NCBI GenBank assembly: GCA_002946415.1
Contig: NJPS01000074.1
Location: forward strand, 620,001-684,000
Direction: 5' to 3'
Source: Rutstroemia sp. NJR-2017a BVV2
Lineage: Eukaryota; Ascomycota; Leotiomycetes; Helotiales; Rutstroemiaceae
Length of the DNA stretch: 64,000 nucleotides
Below are positions 12,014 through 24,675 of this stretch, in pieces (position 1 is the stretch's first letter; each line of letters starts with the position of its first letter). The translations under genes were made by a program, and so were the position numbers. Below the pieces are notes generated by a model, which had not been told where the DNA came from, ran no database searches, and worked only from the letters and a program-made list of their open reading frames with translations.

Positions 12014-14037
12014 TTAGGAAGAACTCACACCACCAGCTTTTCCACTTGTGACTTCTGGATGCAGTGTCTTCGTGCCATAAACTAAGATTTATATATCAGC
12101 ATCGTATTCACTACCTCCCTCTGACGAGATTAAGAACATGGTCACTTACCAGGGAACTGCGTCTCATCTGCCGGATGGGTGACTATCTCATCCTGGACTG
12201 TGACAATCAATCCAAGCACATGCTCGTTCGGAATTACGGTACCATCTCGCTGTTATAAACGTTAGTATCGCTTTGGGCAACGCGGAGTTGATAGGGTTGA
12301 AGATAAGAGGGGTCGAGCGAACCTTTTGCACCACCCAGCTCAGATTCTCCTTCAAGTAAGTGACCATTGCTTTTTGATCCGAGTGGTCTACATCTTTGAC
12401 CACCTGCTGAAGAGAAAACTCATTGTGAAAAGTCAAGACTGGCTTGCTTCCTCCATCGGCGACAGGAGGCTGCAACACGTGGAGACTACCAATGGGGTTG
12501 CCTCTTTCCAATACTTTGACGATGTATCTTCCGTCTAAAGCGGTCGAGAGGGCTTGAACAGCCACCGACCATTCGCGTTGCTGTTCCCGCTTGAGCTTCG
12601 AGCTGGTAAACACACCCCCGGGGTTATAAAGTGCATTGACAGTCGCTGTAACGTTTGCTGCGAGCTCCGTAGCATTGGTAATGATGGCATCTGGCACAGA
12701 TGGGTATGAGTATCCAAATGTCCTGGTATCACGTGCTGAGTCAGACGTCCAGGGAGTATTGCCATCGGGGGTGTAGAAAGGAGTCAAGGGCGAGGAAGAG
12801 GTGTCGATGGTTCCTACGCTGATTGTGAAGGTCCCAACCTGTTCGGTCTCTGGTAGCAAATATACATCGGGGTATATAGCTTGCCACATGGCGAAAAGCC
12901 GGTCTACGTTGGCGTGGTGAAGCCAAAACATAGGATCGAATGCCGAGTAACTCAGCTGAGACATGTGTCCGTATTGCCCGCCTATCGCTACATGCACGGC
13001 GCCGTGGGGGTTTTCAAAAGATGGGCCGGGCGATATTTGTGTCGCCATATTGTAATAATCTGTGCTCTTGGTGAATACAGAATACTGATTGAGAGATGAG
13101 ATTCATGCACGTAGGGAGGCTAGAGGTGAGTACTTACGACCATATTCATTAAGCCTTCTGCGCCCAAATCTTCGTTGACAATCGCTGGCTGGGAGGTGCC
13201 CTGGACAGCTTTGTCCGGGAATCTGAGCGTTACCGGATCTTGGCTCAGATCTTGGTCGGCTTCACCTACATCGGTTCCATTCGGGAACCAAGCTGAGTTC
13301 AATGGGAACTGCTGAAATTTGTAGAGAAGAAGAGGGTTGGCCACGGTTTGTGTTCCAGTTGGAGTCTCGATCTGGACCGTATCATCACTGACAACAGGTG
13401 GAAGAGCAGGAACAGCAGCCCAGTCCCAGTAGGGAATACGAAAGTTGTTTGCTGCCTGTGTATAAACGTCGGAGTTGTATGTAGCTGCAATAGTTTGCAC
13501 GTGTTCAGCTAGAACTTGCTGTGATTGATAAGCACGATAATTTTCAATAAAGCTAAAATCTTTGACTTTACCTCAAACAATGCCAGATACGGCCGGTGCC
13601 AAGTAGGAAACAGAACGTCATCGTGGGTACAATAGCCAATATTAGGAGCAGCAGAGTTCCACGGTACGCCATCCCAGGGAATGTAAGGCCTGCCGTGAAT
13701 GCCAGCGATCTGAAAGTAAGAGAGAGGGTCTGTTTCCGGAACTTGCTGGAAAGCAGTCATTGCTTGGATGTAGAGTGACCTGAATATTGAGATCAGTTGA
13801 ATCCTGACTATAGCCTCGTCCAATGCTGCAATTATGCGTCGAGAGATCTTAGTTTACTCACCAGGAAGGAGTGTCATTCTGAAATTCGAGGATATCTCTC
13901 CGTGCCGGTCTCGCTCCACTCTCTGCGTTGACTCCAGTATGTACCCCACCGATGGGATAATGGGCAACCACGATATCAAGAGCTGACAGGAATTGGATAG
14001 CGAGGCATACTGAAGAAGGTCCCCTAAAGCGTACCAT
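12014..14037 (-). CDS. Tyrosinase/catechol oxidase, long form with C-terminal domain, probably secreted
   Basis: Type-3 copper enzyme oxidising phenols to quinones, as in melanin formation. Six exons (14037-13862, 13779-13572, 13518-13138, 13084-12323, 12249-12150, 12081-12014) give 564 residues. The first ~25 residues are a weak signal peptide, followed by HYPIGGVHTGVN, typical of mature tyrosinase N-termini. CuA ligands are probably His87, His111 and His120 (WHRPYLALFE), and Cys109 in CTH is placed to form the thioether bond. CuB is His282 and His286 (NPHGAVHVAIGG) plus the HH pair 311-312 in FWLHHANVDRLF. After about 390 comes the beta-rich C-terminal domain (REWSVAVQALSTALDGRY) that shields the active site in latent enzymes. 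GGTGAGTTC at the very end could be a further donor, so the extreme C-terminus is uncertain. Confidence 0.9.
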
Positions 14038-15868
14038 TTTGACAAGAAAAAGATTGAGACCTCAGATAGAGACTATTGACTGTGTGATTTTCGTAGAGCC
14101 GAAGCTGTTTAATCGAAGAACCAATGTACAAGTACCGAGTGAGGGGGCACTAGTCTTATATGCGAACTCTCCCCTTGTTGGTTCTAGAGATGCTTAGGTT
14201 GTAGAAGCAATCTTTCACGAGTAATCGTACCCAAGTTCAAGTCACCTTGTAATCACTTGGCCTAGATCTATCCATCATGCAAGGTTGCCGATGATCGATC
14301 ACCAAAGGTTGGCTTACCACAAAAGCTCGCCAAACGTAGTGCATGGCGCAGCTGCACATGGCGAAGATAGTATGTCCTTCGTTACTTACGAAGTAGTTCA
14401 CCGTTTAAGGACATGCACGGCAGCGCCTCCGAGTGACAGTGACCGTTTGAAATTGCCTATCGAAGCGTCCGGATGGAAGTACTTACTTCCGAAAGGTGCA
14501 CTGCGGCTGTGAGTTATGCAGTGGGAGCAAGGATACATGCAGAAGATTGAGATTCACACGTGGAAAGGCAGGCAGCCGATTGGACGCTGTTACGTACCTT
14601 AAAGATAAATCTACAGTCGGCGCATTCTGAGCTCGAAACTGCCAGGTGCAGGCGCGCCTTTACTCTTTTGGTACATACGAGCACAGCACTGATATAAAAT
14701 ACATAAAAAGATACGAGTTTGTAACACACTCTCACCGATATATCGGCCAAAACAAAGTAGCGTTGTGCGGCGTATAGTTTGCCCCTGCTGCAATCCTTGA
14801 CACTCTGTCATACATGGGGAACTTTATCGAATTCGTAGGGCTTGGGAAGATCTAGATTGGTGATGCGAAGAAAATGTGAAGAAAAGTTCAGAAATAAGTT
14901 CATGCTGATTGTGTGGTGAGATTTCCAGAGTCCAGGTCATACAATACGAGTAGATCTTACTCAACAGTTCGGCGTTACTTAAGTGTATTTGCACGCCCAG
15001 GGATCCCATGTAGAAGTTAACTTCTTAAGCAAGCTTGCAGAGGAGATTTCCGCATCCATTGACGAGGTACATACAAGGCTGCTGAAGTTTCGACAAGGCG
15101 TCGGATGACATGTCAAAAACCCACAATCTGCAAAGCTCGAAATCGCGCCCGTAAAGTTTGTCTCATGCCTAATGAATGGTCTATGGCGGAGAAGCTGACA
15201 TGTGCTTTGGAGTTCTCTACAAGTTCAATCACGGAGACTCATGATTTAGAACATGTCAAGGTCATGTGGGTTGAATTGCGATGTGCAACAAATAGCACCA
15301 ACTTGGTTCTCATTCTGGGGCTGAATAGCAGGGAATCACATACGCCTCCATCTTATGCTGCGCACCCCCCAGTCACTGGAAGGCTGACGAGAAATTAAAA
15401 CCAACTGACAGATAATAGGAGCGAACACAATGTATCAAAGACTGTGAATAGTTAAAATGTGGTACCGAATAAATGAAATGCTTCGCTGTCTTTGAAGAGA
15501 GCTGCTCATTGACTGAGACGTACCAGTAATCATGCATTCAGGCATTTCGGTCCACGAAAGACATTCTCTGCTGCCCAGGTAAGCATGGTGCACTCTCCAT
15601 GCCGAAGATAGCTCACATTGAGCCAGTCAACAATTAACCATGAGTTGGCTCTCCGCTGATGGTGGGTCCTGGTACATGCTCTCGTTGGAGGTAGGGCGGC
15701 TGCTTTATGGAAGAAGGTGACATAGACATATCGTACTGCCATGCTGGCCCACAGCCTCAGAGACTGAGAAGCTCTTGTCTTAAAAGATAGGATTAGTTGC
15801 CGAAGCGCTTCTCATTTGAGTTCATACCAGGGCTATGTTTACCTCGTGTTGTAAATTCAAAATGACGC
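14038..15868. other. Upstream region of the long tyrosinase; no gene found
   Basis: 1.8 kb between the tyrosinase start and the TIP41 3' end. Both genes read leftwards, so this holds the tyrosinase promoter. A TATA-like element lies at 14155-14162 on the minus strand. Frames at 15105-15398 and elsewhere are short, lack recognisable motifs and were not accepted. Confidence 0.5.
14155..14162 (-). promoter_or_regulatory. Possible TATA box of the long tyrosinase gene
   Basis: The minus strand reads CATATAAG about 120 bp upstream of the ATG at 14037. Position and sequence fit a TATA element of an inducible gene; motif only. Confidence 0.35.
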
Positions 15869-16804
15869 TCAAGGGAGGCTTAGATTTTCAATTATGTGCG
15901 TCGTCTCTGGAACTAGATGTGCAATTTGGTTTGGATCACGCATTGCAATCGTGAGATCATCAGGTAATTTGCCGGAGAAGAGGAGATTCTTTTATACGTT
16001 AGAATATACAAGATCGGTTGAGGAGAGGAGCGAACTAACCTTCTTCACGTTATCAAATGTATCTTCTTTCTCAGTATAATCCCTGATAACCTGGTTCGTG
16101 TTGAAGTCGACATATATCCTAGTGTCCCTGATTCTCACGATAACGTTGTCGAGCCTCATAAACAGCCGGCATAACAGTAGCATACGATCGGGCATAACCC
16201 TCACTTTGCACGAGAACACGGAAATCCCATTATCGTCCAGCTCGCTTTCGTATAGGACGACTTCCTCGAAGAAGAGAATGGGATCTGGTCGTTTGAGAAG
16301 AGCAATAGGAATAGGTTCGGCATTATCTGTGCTGAATGATTTGCCATTGGTTATCGTGCCTTTGTAATCTGTTGTGTACGACCAATCGAATGGCTTGACT
16401 ATTTCCTTAATACCTTCATGAGCCTTTTCCCTGCGAGCTGTTAGCTAGGCTGGAGGTATCGGCATCTTGGGGTATGGTCCTGACCTGCTTCTTGACCACT
16501 CTCTGGAGTATGCGACCTGTAGCATGTTCTTGTCCGTCTTGTCTACACGATCCAGCGCATCATATGCGTTAAACTCCATTCGCCAACCACTTGATAGATG
16601 TTCGATTGCGACCAGGTTGTCTCCAAAAATCATCTCGGGAACTGGTATACCAAGTTTATTGGACATTTCGTCTATTGGACCCGACTTAGATATGGGCAGC
16701 TTGCGAGCACTAATCTTGAAGCCTTTCTGAACATGCGAAACAGTAGCCATGTCTGCCGCATTGGGTTTTGGGAATGGCTCGTTAATGGGTCCGTTGAATG
16801 CCAT
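15869..16804 (-). CDS. TIP41: TIP41-like protein, regulator of PP2A-type phosphatase signalling
   Basis: In yeast Tip41 binds the phosphatase-associated protein Tap42 and acts in TOR signalling. Three exons (16804-16485, 16430-16040, 15988-15869; introns 54 and 51 nt) give 276 residues. Family hallmarks are KLPISKSGPIDEMSNKLGIP, the VPEMIFGDN block, DALDRVDKT, VKPFDWSYTTDYKGT, LLKRPDPILFFEEVVLYE and the LLCRLFMRLDNVIVRIRDTR core. The join SR|EKAHEG and the last short exon, which carries the conserved C-terminal LRDPN-like element as MRDPN, support the splice model. It shares a 438-bp divergent promoter with the Aurora kinase gene. Confidence 0.95.
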
Positions 16805-17242
16805 GGTTGCAAATTTACCACTGCAATGCTAAGATCGCGCGAGGTGAGTTCTATGAATTGAGATCGCAGACCTACGGCGCTGATAGTCGCTCGGATTTGA
16901 GAGAGCGTCGTTTGTAGAACAGGCAGAATTATTGTATTCGTGCGGTTCAAATGATTATCTCGGTGGTGGGGCAGCTTCGGCGAGGGGAAGGTCAAAGCAA
17001 ACCGTTCGAGCAACACCAATCAAAATTTTGTCTGTTTGAGAATATTGTTGCCTCGTCAACCAACCTTATTTTCCAAACAATAATCACACCCCAATCTGCT
17101 CCATAAGTATCTCTCAAGATCACAAACTCTCTTTCAATTCCTCTGCACTCTAGATTTACTAACCCAACAGCTCAATAATAACACTTCCATATCTCGCATC
17201 TGCAATTGGCAACCTCCTCCGTCTTGTGTTTTGCAGATCACC
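16805..17242. promoter_or_regulatory. Divergent promoter, TIP41/Aurora kinase
   Basis: 438 bp between the two start codons. It has CAAT-like sequence (ACACCAATCAAAA near 17015) and a C/T-rich stretch before the kinase start. No TATA box. Confidence 0.55.
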
Positions 17243-18568
17243 ATGGCTACTACTCACGCGCTTGAAACACGATTCGAGCGCATGTCAGTCAATGACGAGA
17301 ATGATCCAGGAGAGGGCAAGAAATACAAGACCAAAGTAATTCAAAGCTGGTATTGCGAAGAGATATCAATGCTAACCCAGTCCAGATCGCAACAACTGCG
17401 CCTTCATCGAGCACCCAGCTATCTCAAAATGCGAATCGAGCGAATCTTCTCAAGATTGCTTTACAGAACCAGAATACGAATACAGTCACCACGGTCACAG
17501 TTCCATCACAAGCGCAATGGCGAGGCTCAGAATTACAATCTGGTCCTGCATCACCATCACGGAAGCCAGTCGGCTCCTCTCGGGAATCCGAACAGCTTGT
17601 CAAAGCCGAACGTAAATCGAACCCAATGTACCAAGAACCTGCTCCGGTCAAGCAATTTCATTTGGGGATGTTTGAGATCGGCAGTCCTCTGGGAAAGGGC
17701 AAATTCGGACGTGTATATCTCGCAAGAGAACGGAGCAGTGGATTTGTTTGCGCCTTGAAGGTTCTACATAAAAACGAATTGCAGAAAGGCAAAGTGGAAA
17801 AGCAGGTCAGACGAGAAATCGAAATTCAAAGTAACCTGCGACACCCAAACATTCTTCAACTCTACGGTCACTTTCACGACAGTAAGAGAGTGTTCCTCAT
17901 TCTCGAATTCGCTGGGAAAGGAGAACTTTACAAGCATCTCCGCCGGGAAACAAAGTTCCCTGAGTGGAAGGCAGCTCAGTACATTGCACAAATGGCCGCG
18001 GCGTTGAAATATCTTCACAAGAAGCATGTTATGCATCGAGATATCAAGCCGGAGAACATTCTCGTCGGTATCCATGGCGAGCTCAAAATCGCTGATTTCG
18101 GCTGGAGTGTTCATGCCCCGAACAGCCGGAGGCAGACCATGTGCGGAACTTTGGACTACCTTCCACCGGAGATGCTGAGACCAGGAAGTGACAACTACTA
18201 CAACGAGAAAGTTGACTTGTGGAGCTTGGGGGTTTTGATGTACGAGTTCTTGGTTGGAGAGGCTCCTTTCGAGGACACCCCGATCATGACGCAAAGAAGG
18301 ATAGCACGGTGTGAAATGACCGTGCCGAATTTCGTGTCGGCGGAAGCCAAAGATCTGATCAAGAAGGTGAGTTATGCTCCAGTGATAATACGAAACTTAG
18401 CTAACATGTCTGTAGCTCTTGGTTCTGGACCCGGAAAGGAGAATCCCCTTGGAACAAATCCAAAAGCATCCATGGATCATCAAGCATTGTGTGAAGGGTG
18501 AGCGAGCTAGCATGCGCGACTCGAAATCCACAGGCAGTAAAGTATCTGTGGAATCCCGTGATGAATGA
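17243..18568 (+). CDS. IPL1: Aurora (Ipl1-type) serine/threonine kinase
   Basis: Catalytic subunit of the chromosomal passenger complex; corrects kinetochore-microtubule attachment. Three exons (17243-17335, 17386-18366, 18416-18568; introns 50 and 49 nt) give 408 residues. A poorly conserved N-terminus (1-120) is followed by the kinase domain at about 126-385: Gly loop GKGKFGRV (134-141), Lys156 in [14 protein letters not shown] with Asp250, DFG at 268-270, and activation loop [15 protein letters not shown] with Thr282, the Aurora autophosphorylation-site context. The last exon gives [16 protein letters not shown], the end of the kinase fold, then a short basic tail. The acceptor at 17385 was chosen because it keeps frame with a consensus branch point (GCTAAC). 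Confidence 0.93.
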
Positions 18569-18779
18569 GTGTAATGATATATGATTTGAGCATTGGCGTT
18601 GGTGTGTGGGAGGCTTGGTTGGATTATTCTTGAAGCAAATTAATTGCATAGGATTGTGGAGTTTTCATATTTTTTATATACCTTGTACGCCGGCGCTTAT
18701 CCTGATATATCCTATATCAAGTACATTAAGTCTATCGACTGGAATCTTGTTGTTACATTACTGTTTGTCCATGAACTTT

Positions 18780-19587
18780 TCATCTATAAATCTCGTCGAA
18801 CGGCCGGGTATCCGAGTAACAAGAGTCCCAGACCTCATTGACCACCTTCACGGCTTGGACATCGTCTTTGCACCACGGCCTAGCAAGCACTGATTGAATC
18901 GCTTTCTTACGGACGCATTCCTGATGCTGTTGCGTGAGTTTCCAGTTGGCCTTCGCCCAGAATTCTCTCGCCCACCTACACTCCCCACTTAGACTTGCCG
19001 CTCTGATCTACAATATAGGAATTAACACACGAAGCATATGAATATATGCAAGCAGGAGAGTTAGCAAAGCTCAAACATACCTCTGAGCAAGCAGCATGTC
19101 TTAAATCCCCCCAATCAACCTTCCACCTCAAATGATCCCAAGCATGCACCATCTCATGCGCCATCGTATCTTCTACATGTTTACAATTCCGCATCTCGTT
19201 CGCGCACAGCTGAATCCCATGATCAGGACTAAATCCTCCTCCCTGCCTAACCAGTCTCCCGTCCTCCCCCCTCCGCGTGGGACATCTCCTACAGCGGATA
19301 TTCTCTTCATCCAGCTTCCCATTCAGCTCGCGGATATTCTTCTGCATGAATATGACTGTCGGTGAGTATTTCAGATTATAGTCGCGCCATTTTTCGCATT
19401 GGTCGCAGTCGCGTTTTTCGTGCCGGATATAGGCGTTTTCGCGATAGAGCTCTTGATGTGCGGGGGGCATGGTGCCCAGAATGACGGAAAACCAATTCCG
19501 CCATCTTGCTGTTGGGTCGAATGGCGGGTCGTTGCCGTTCCCCGACTCTGGAGTCGCCGGAGGCTTGTTCCCGTCTGTGGATGCCAT
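18780..19587 (-). CDS. ATP23: Mitochondrial inner membrane metalloprotease Atp23
   Basis: Intermembrane-space protease that processes Atp6 and helps assemble the Fo part of ATP synthase. Two exons (19587-19081, 19007-18780; 73-nt intron) give 244 residues. The zinc motif HEMVH is at 144-148. Many cysteines (CDQCEKW, CRRCPTR, C128, C135, HAACSE, ECVRKKA, WDSCY) match the disulfide-rich family. The second exon supplies the conserved C-terminal half ([22 protein letters not shown]), which confirms the splice join. Its 3' end faces that of the Aurora kinase gene, 211 bp away, and its 5' end faces PRO1. Confidence 0.94.
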
Positions 19588-19868
19588 CGTCGTTGGTCAA
19601 GCTCTTGAAGTCCTCGACGCCCTGCATGTACTGTCCAGGGCGATCATCGTCGCCCGATTGACATTTTTAGAGAAGCGGTAACCTTATCCGGCAGAATTCT
19701 GCCAGCGCCGCCCTGCGAAATCGCAACTTAAAAAACATGGGCATCCAATACAGGCGGATATCCCCAAACTTATTGTTTTCTTTGACAATATTTTGTGCTT
19801 CACTGCATGTTCATATTTGCGAAAGGCTTGGAAGAAGAATCTGGTAATAGGATAAGCTGACAGCGAAA
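19588..19868. promoter_or_regulatory. Short divergent promoter, ATP23/PRO1
   Basis: Only 281 bp separate the two start codons, so both promoters must be compact and may share elements. No TATA box recognised. Confidence 0.5.
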
Positions 19869-21419
19869 ATGAAAGCCTCAAAACCTCTGACGATAGTCAT
19901 CAAACTCGGTATGTTACATTCTTCAAATTTCCCTCCGCCGCTCGGCTATGAAGAAGCAAATACTGAGTCACGGGGTACCATAGGAACGAGCTCGATCGTG
20001 GATGAGAAGACACATGAGCCGTTATTGAGTATATTGAGTCTTATTGTCGAGACGGCAGTGAAGTTACATAAAGATGGGCATAAAGTCATTATTGTATCTT
20101 CTGGAGCCATTGGGGTCGGACTGAGGAGGATGGACTTGGACAAGAGACCAAAACACCTTCCTCGGGTGCAGGTATGTATTTTGAGGATTACTACCACACA
20201 AATTCCAATGTTGATAGAAACAATATAGGCTCTAGCGGCGATTGGACAGTGCCGTCTCATAAGTCTATGGGACAGCTTGTTTATGCATCTTCAACAACCT
20301 GTTGCTCAAATTCTTCTGACGAGAAATGATATTGCGGATGTAAGGTCAAACATTTTACCACAAGATTCCCAGCTGACATGTCTCAGCGAACGCAATATCG
20401 GAATGCTCAGAACACGCTACATGAGCTTCTGGAGATGGGCGTGATTCCTATTGTCAATGAGAACGACACCATTGCTGTCAGTGAAATTAAGTTTGGAGAC
20501 AATGATACATTATCAGCGATTACAGCAGCAATGTTGCATGCGGATTATCTGTTTCTAATGACGGATGTTGATTGTTTATATGACAAAAACCCACGGACGA
20601 ATCTCGACGCCAAAGCTATCGAAGTGGTGGAAGATATTGCTGCATTGCAGGCTGATGGTGAGTTGCTCTTTCTAGCCATTAAGTCTTTTACAATTAACCA
20701 TGCGGTAAACAGTCTCCAGCGCCGGCTCGAGTCTAGGAACCGGCGGCATGTCAACCAAAATCGTCGCTGCCCGACTCGCCACATCCGCCGGTGTCACAAC
20801 CGTCATCACCCGCTCGTCCAACCCCGGCAACATCGCCAACATAGTTCGCTACCTGCAATCTCTCAAAACCCCCTCATCAGGCAACAAGCTCACCGATCCC
20901 AATTCACCCTCCACCACAACTGAATCCCTCACCAGATCCAGCTCCGCCCTCTCCATCACCGCCACTGCCTCCAGCCCCATCGAGGCGCCCCTCCATACAA
21001 GGTTCATCCCCTCCCAACAACCCATCCGCGACCGCTACTTCTGGCTTCTGCACGGGCTTTCCCCCCACGGAATACTATACATCGACGCCGGCGCTCATCG
21101 CGCGCTAGCTGCCAAAGCCGGGCTTCTCCCCGTCGGCATCGTTGACGTTGAAGGAAACTTTGCGCAGCAAGAAGCTGTGAGACTAGTAGTCGTCGATCGA
21201 CCGACCTCTCCAGATGCGAAGATTGCGGAGGGCAGCGGCTTTGAGGTCGGGAGAGCATTGGTGAATTACAGCGCGGCGGAGATAGCGAGGATTAAGGGAG
21301 TCAGGAGTAGTGAGATTCATGGGTTGTTGGGGTATGCGGATAGTGAGTATGTGGCTCTGAGGGAGAATATAAGCTTTTTTGAGAGGGGGAGTGGGTGTGT
21401 GACGCCGGTTACGGGGTAG
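19869..21419 (+). CDS. PRO1: Glutamate 5-kinase with C-terminal PUA domain
   Basis: First step of proline synthesis: ATP-dependent phosphorylation of glutamate. Five exons (19869-19908, 19984-20171, 20229-20340, 20388-20657, 20713-21419; introns 75, 57, 47, 55 nt) give 438 residues, close to the yeast enzyme. The amino-acid-kinase domain starts at VIKLGTSSIV and includes [58 protein letters not shown] and the phosphate-binding [10 protein letters not shown] Ser/Thr-rich insert lies at about 300-325. The PUA domain starts near 350 ([13 protein letters not shown]). Proline feedback normally acts on the kinase domain. Third-position use moves from C-ending early in exon 5 to G-ending at its 3' end. 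Confidence 0.95.
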
Positions 21420-21816
21420 AAAGATCACGCTTGGAGGTTGAATTTTAATGAGTTAGATGAATGCTTTTGAGGGACAGGGATACGATATGATTATATTATG
21501 ACACAAGGTTGGAGGTCGCTGTGCCCTAAACTGAGAGAATATCGTGCCTGGTTATGGCGATTAGCATACTTTTGCTAGGATATAGTGGATGCTAGATGAG
21601 TGTCTGATATGAGATTCATAGCGAAGATACTCCATTCTCACCATGTATTTCCCATCATAATCCGAGCCTCATCAACTGCCATGAAGTTCACTCGACTAAA
21701 CCACATCCTCCAAAATCTCACCAGCTACAATCCAGAAATTAGTAAAATTAGCCCAGTACATCTAAATATCTAAACACCCATCTCTCCCCCTCACAGAGCC
21801 CATCCCCCCTTCATCC
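21420..21816. other. Convergent spacer between PRO1 and the P450 gene
   Basis: About 400 bp with no gene. The right part (21780-21816) is C-rich on the plus strand, which continues the G-rich 3' end of the P450 coding strand. Confidence 0.5.
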
Positions 21817-23750
21817 TCACCCCTCCCTATCCCCCAAAACCCTCACCCTCACCCCCTTACTATCCGGCGCCATCTCCGTCACAAAATTCACCCTATGAAA
21901 TTCCACATCCCTGACCGTCGTCTCAAAGAGCTGGAAATCGAAGCGCTTGATCAGCAGAGCCGTCGTTAGGTACAGCTCTGCGTATGCCAGGCTATTGGAA
22001 GCGAACGTCAGCTTTTACGGGAAAGGTAAGGTAGGAATTGAAGTGTACGGGAAAGAAAGGTAGCTGGAAAGCGAAATCTTAACTTACTTAACCCCCACAC
22101 ATGCTCTTGAGCCCTTACTAAACGGGACAAAGTACTTTTCCAATCCGTGCTCGGGGTCGGACTTCGATTGCAGCCAGCGCGTGGGATCGAATTTGAGGGG
22201 GGAGGGGAAGACGACGGGGGAGTGGTGGATGTATATGTTGGTCATGCTTGTGGGTGTCTGTTGTGGATGGTTAAGTGTCAGTATATGATTCGAGAGATTA
22301 TGGTATGGGAAGAAAGATGATGATAACACATACACCAGCGGGAATTGTCCATTTCTTGAATTTCAGATCTTCGGTGGGTGATATCCGAGGGAGGCGAATC
22401 CCGGCCACGCTTGCTATTCGCAGTGCTTCGGTGACGCAGCCAGACTATTTTGTATATTGTTAGCATTTTGTTGTGTGTAACGTGAAGAATCACAACGCAC
22501 GAGAAACGGTAATTTCTCCAACTTCCCCCAAGTGATATCCCCTTCGACGCCATTGATCTCTTCTCTCAACCTCGTCACCATCTCCGGATTATCTAGCAGA
22601 TGAAACAACAAGACAGAGAGCGTTTGAGCAGTTGTTTCGCTTCCAGCTCCAATGAGGATGTTTCCCTCATCGGCTAAACGGTTCAACTTCTTTTCTTCAG
22701 GTGGAAGATCACTGTCCCGAATCGTGTGGAACACGGTGTCTTGTCGTGCAGAGTCTGTGTCTTCGTAGCGGAGAACACGTCCTACTTTATTTCGCGAATT
22801 CTACAGTATTGAATCAGGATTAATGATCTAGGATCCGGATCGAGTGGGTAGAATAGAATAGAAACTAACCCTATGATGTCTCAACACCGGGCCAGCTATA
22901 CTCTCAGGCAGTAAACCCATAACCTTGAGCAGCCACGGAAAGTGCATGAAGAGCGGTGCTTTCGCCATGATAGCCTCCAAAGTATGGTACCACTCCTTAG
23001 CGACCTTTTCGTCCTTCAAAGCACCGAACGGCTCTCCGTAGCAGTAATCCGAGATGATATCTAGAGTGAGAGCCGAAAACACAACACGCAAGTTGACGGG
23101 TTCTTTGGAGAGTATGTGAGCGTGGAAAATATCCGACAATTGCGAGACTTTGGCCTTGATCATCGGCTCAATGGCTGTGATCGATCGGTTCGAGAAGAAA
23201 TGGTTTATGGCTGATCGACGAAGCCGATGAAGGTCGTGCGGGATCGTTTCGAAGACACTTCCTGGTGAGCCGCCGCCAGCTACGAACCAGGGATACCTGT
23301 GTTCAAATAAGAATGTTTCCCTTTCTTGGGCCGTAAAACCTTCACTCAGACTGAAGGTATAATGCGACGTTAAAGTCGAGAACTTACTTCTCGCGCTTCT
23401 TCCCGCTTCCAGCATACAGCTCGTCGTAGTAATCCAGATCATCAATATGAAGTTCCCAGGGATTGATGCGCACAATCGGGCCTTGAAAATCCTCGTCAGC
23501 TCCAGCTAATCGTAGTTGTTCTTTCAAAGCCATAAGTACCGTATTTCTCATGCATCTTCTTAATCTCGAAGACGTACTGCCCATTGAGGACAATATTGTA
23601 GTAGAACTCGTACCATAGCGTCAAGGCCGCGAGCTTCGGCCCCGGAAACTTGGCAATCGGGGACAGGTAGAGACGATAGATGACTCCATAAATCGTCCAT
23701 ACAGTCAGCGATAAGAGCGCTAAAATGCCGACATACAGAAGCACGGCCAT
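21817..23750 (-). CDS. Cytochrome P450 monooxygenase (trichothecene-oxygenase-like fungal family)
   Basis: ER-anchored heme-thiolate oxygenase. Seven exons (23750-23540, 23481-23388, 23296-22870, 22800-22501, 22444-22334, 22257-22088, 21991-21817) give 495 residues. The N-terminal membrane anchor is at about 4-27, then the hinge [12 protein letters not shown]. The oxygen-binding I-helix is [10 protein letters not shown], ExxR is Glu350-Arg353 (EALR), the PERF-region equivalent is FDPTRW, and the heme loop [10 protein letters not shown] carries ligand Cys434. The style of heme loop and of MTNIYIHHS is common in P450s annotated as trichodiene oxygenase or benzoate/terpene hydroxylases; substrate cannot be told. 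No backbone synthase lies nearby, so a specialised cluster is not shown. The coding strand becomes G-rich in the last exon. Confidence 0.92.
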
Positions 23751-24675
23751 GGCGGGAGGGGTGAAGAAGAAGAAGAAGAAGAATCGACTTCGTACATAGG
23801 AATTGGGAACGGAAAACGCATACTTATATGGTCAGAGTATACATCCTGATGAAGGGGGCCACACTGGCGACAACCATGCTGCCACACAATATGATCCACA
23901 CCGCGACGTAGACTTTTTTTTAGCAGGCAGTGAGTGACAGACTGCCAGTGTCTAGAAACTAATATAGTAAATGCCCCGCCCAATTAGACTTTGGCGAATA
24001 AAATATCTGACAATGTGCATGCAAGAATCCTACGTAATCAACACGGAGATATATTCCTGTTGCATAAATTCCAGGGCTCACGCCGCGGGTTTTCGAATCA
24101 CATGAAGATTGGAATGCCGGGACGGCTCGCAATACACAAATCCAATGGTAGAAATGGCATTGTGGACAGCCTAAGAATATAAACTTCGCGCAAGCAACGG
24201 AGACTATGCAAGATTGGTTTAGGGGTGAGAGAGGAGGCGAAAAAAACTGCCCGAGTAGGTACGCACCTCCACATATCCACTTTTCCTAGGTAGCTCACTT
24301 CGCCGACTTTGCTTTTATTGTGCATCTGGGAAATATTTATCTTGCTGACATCGCATACCGCTGCCAGCATGAAGTACGAAACGATTGCTCGATTTGGGAG
24401 TTGAAATTGTCCGAGAGGTCCGTCGACTCAATTGTTTGGACGCAGCAAATGCCATCCTAGATCTATTCTGGTGAGTAAGAAAGACTCCTTTGTCATCGTG
24501 CTTATGCCCTAAGATGGTGCCGCTGTAATGGGATTACGAAAAGAGGCAGACAGAATGAACTAGTGGCTGCAACAGGCTGTACTGATGAGTATGTTTCTCC
24601 AACATTTCATGTATACATACATCTCTTCATTATTTAATTCTGATCATTATCATCAAGTTCTTCATCATTCTGCCT
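23751..24675. other. P450 promoter and permease 3' flank
   Basis: 0.9 kb with no supported gene. A GAAGAAGAAG-type purine run lies directly upstream of the P450 start (23764-23783). Confidence 0.5.
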
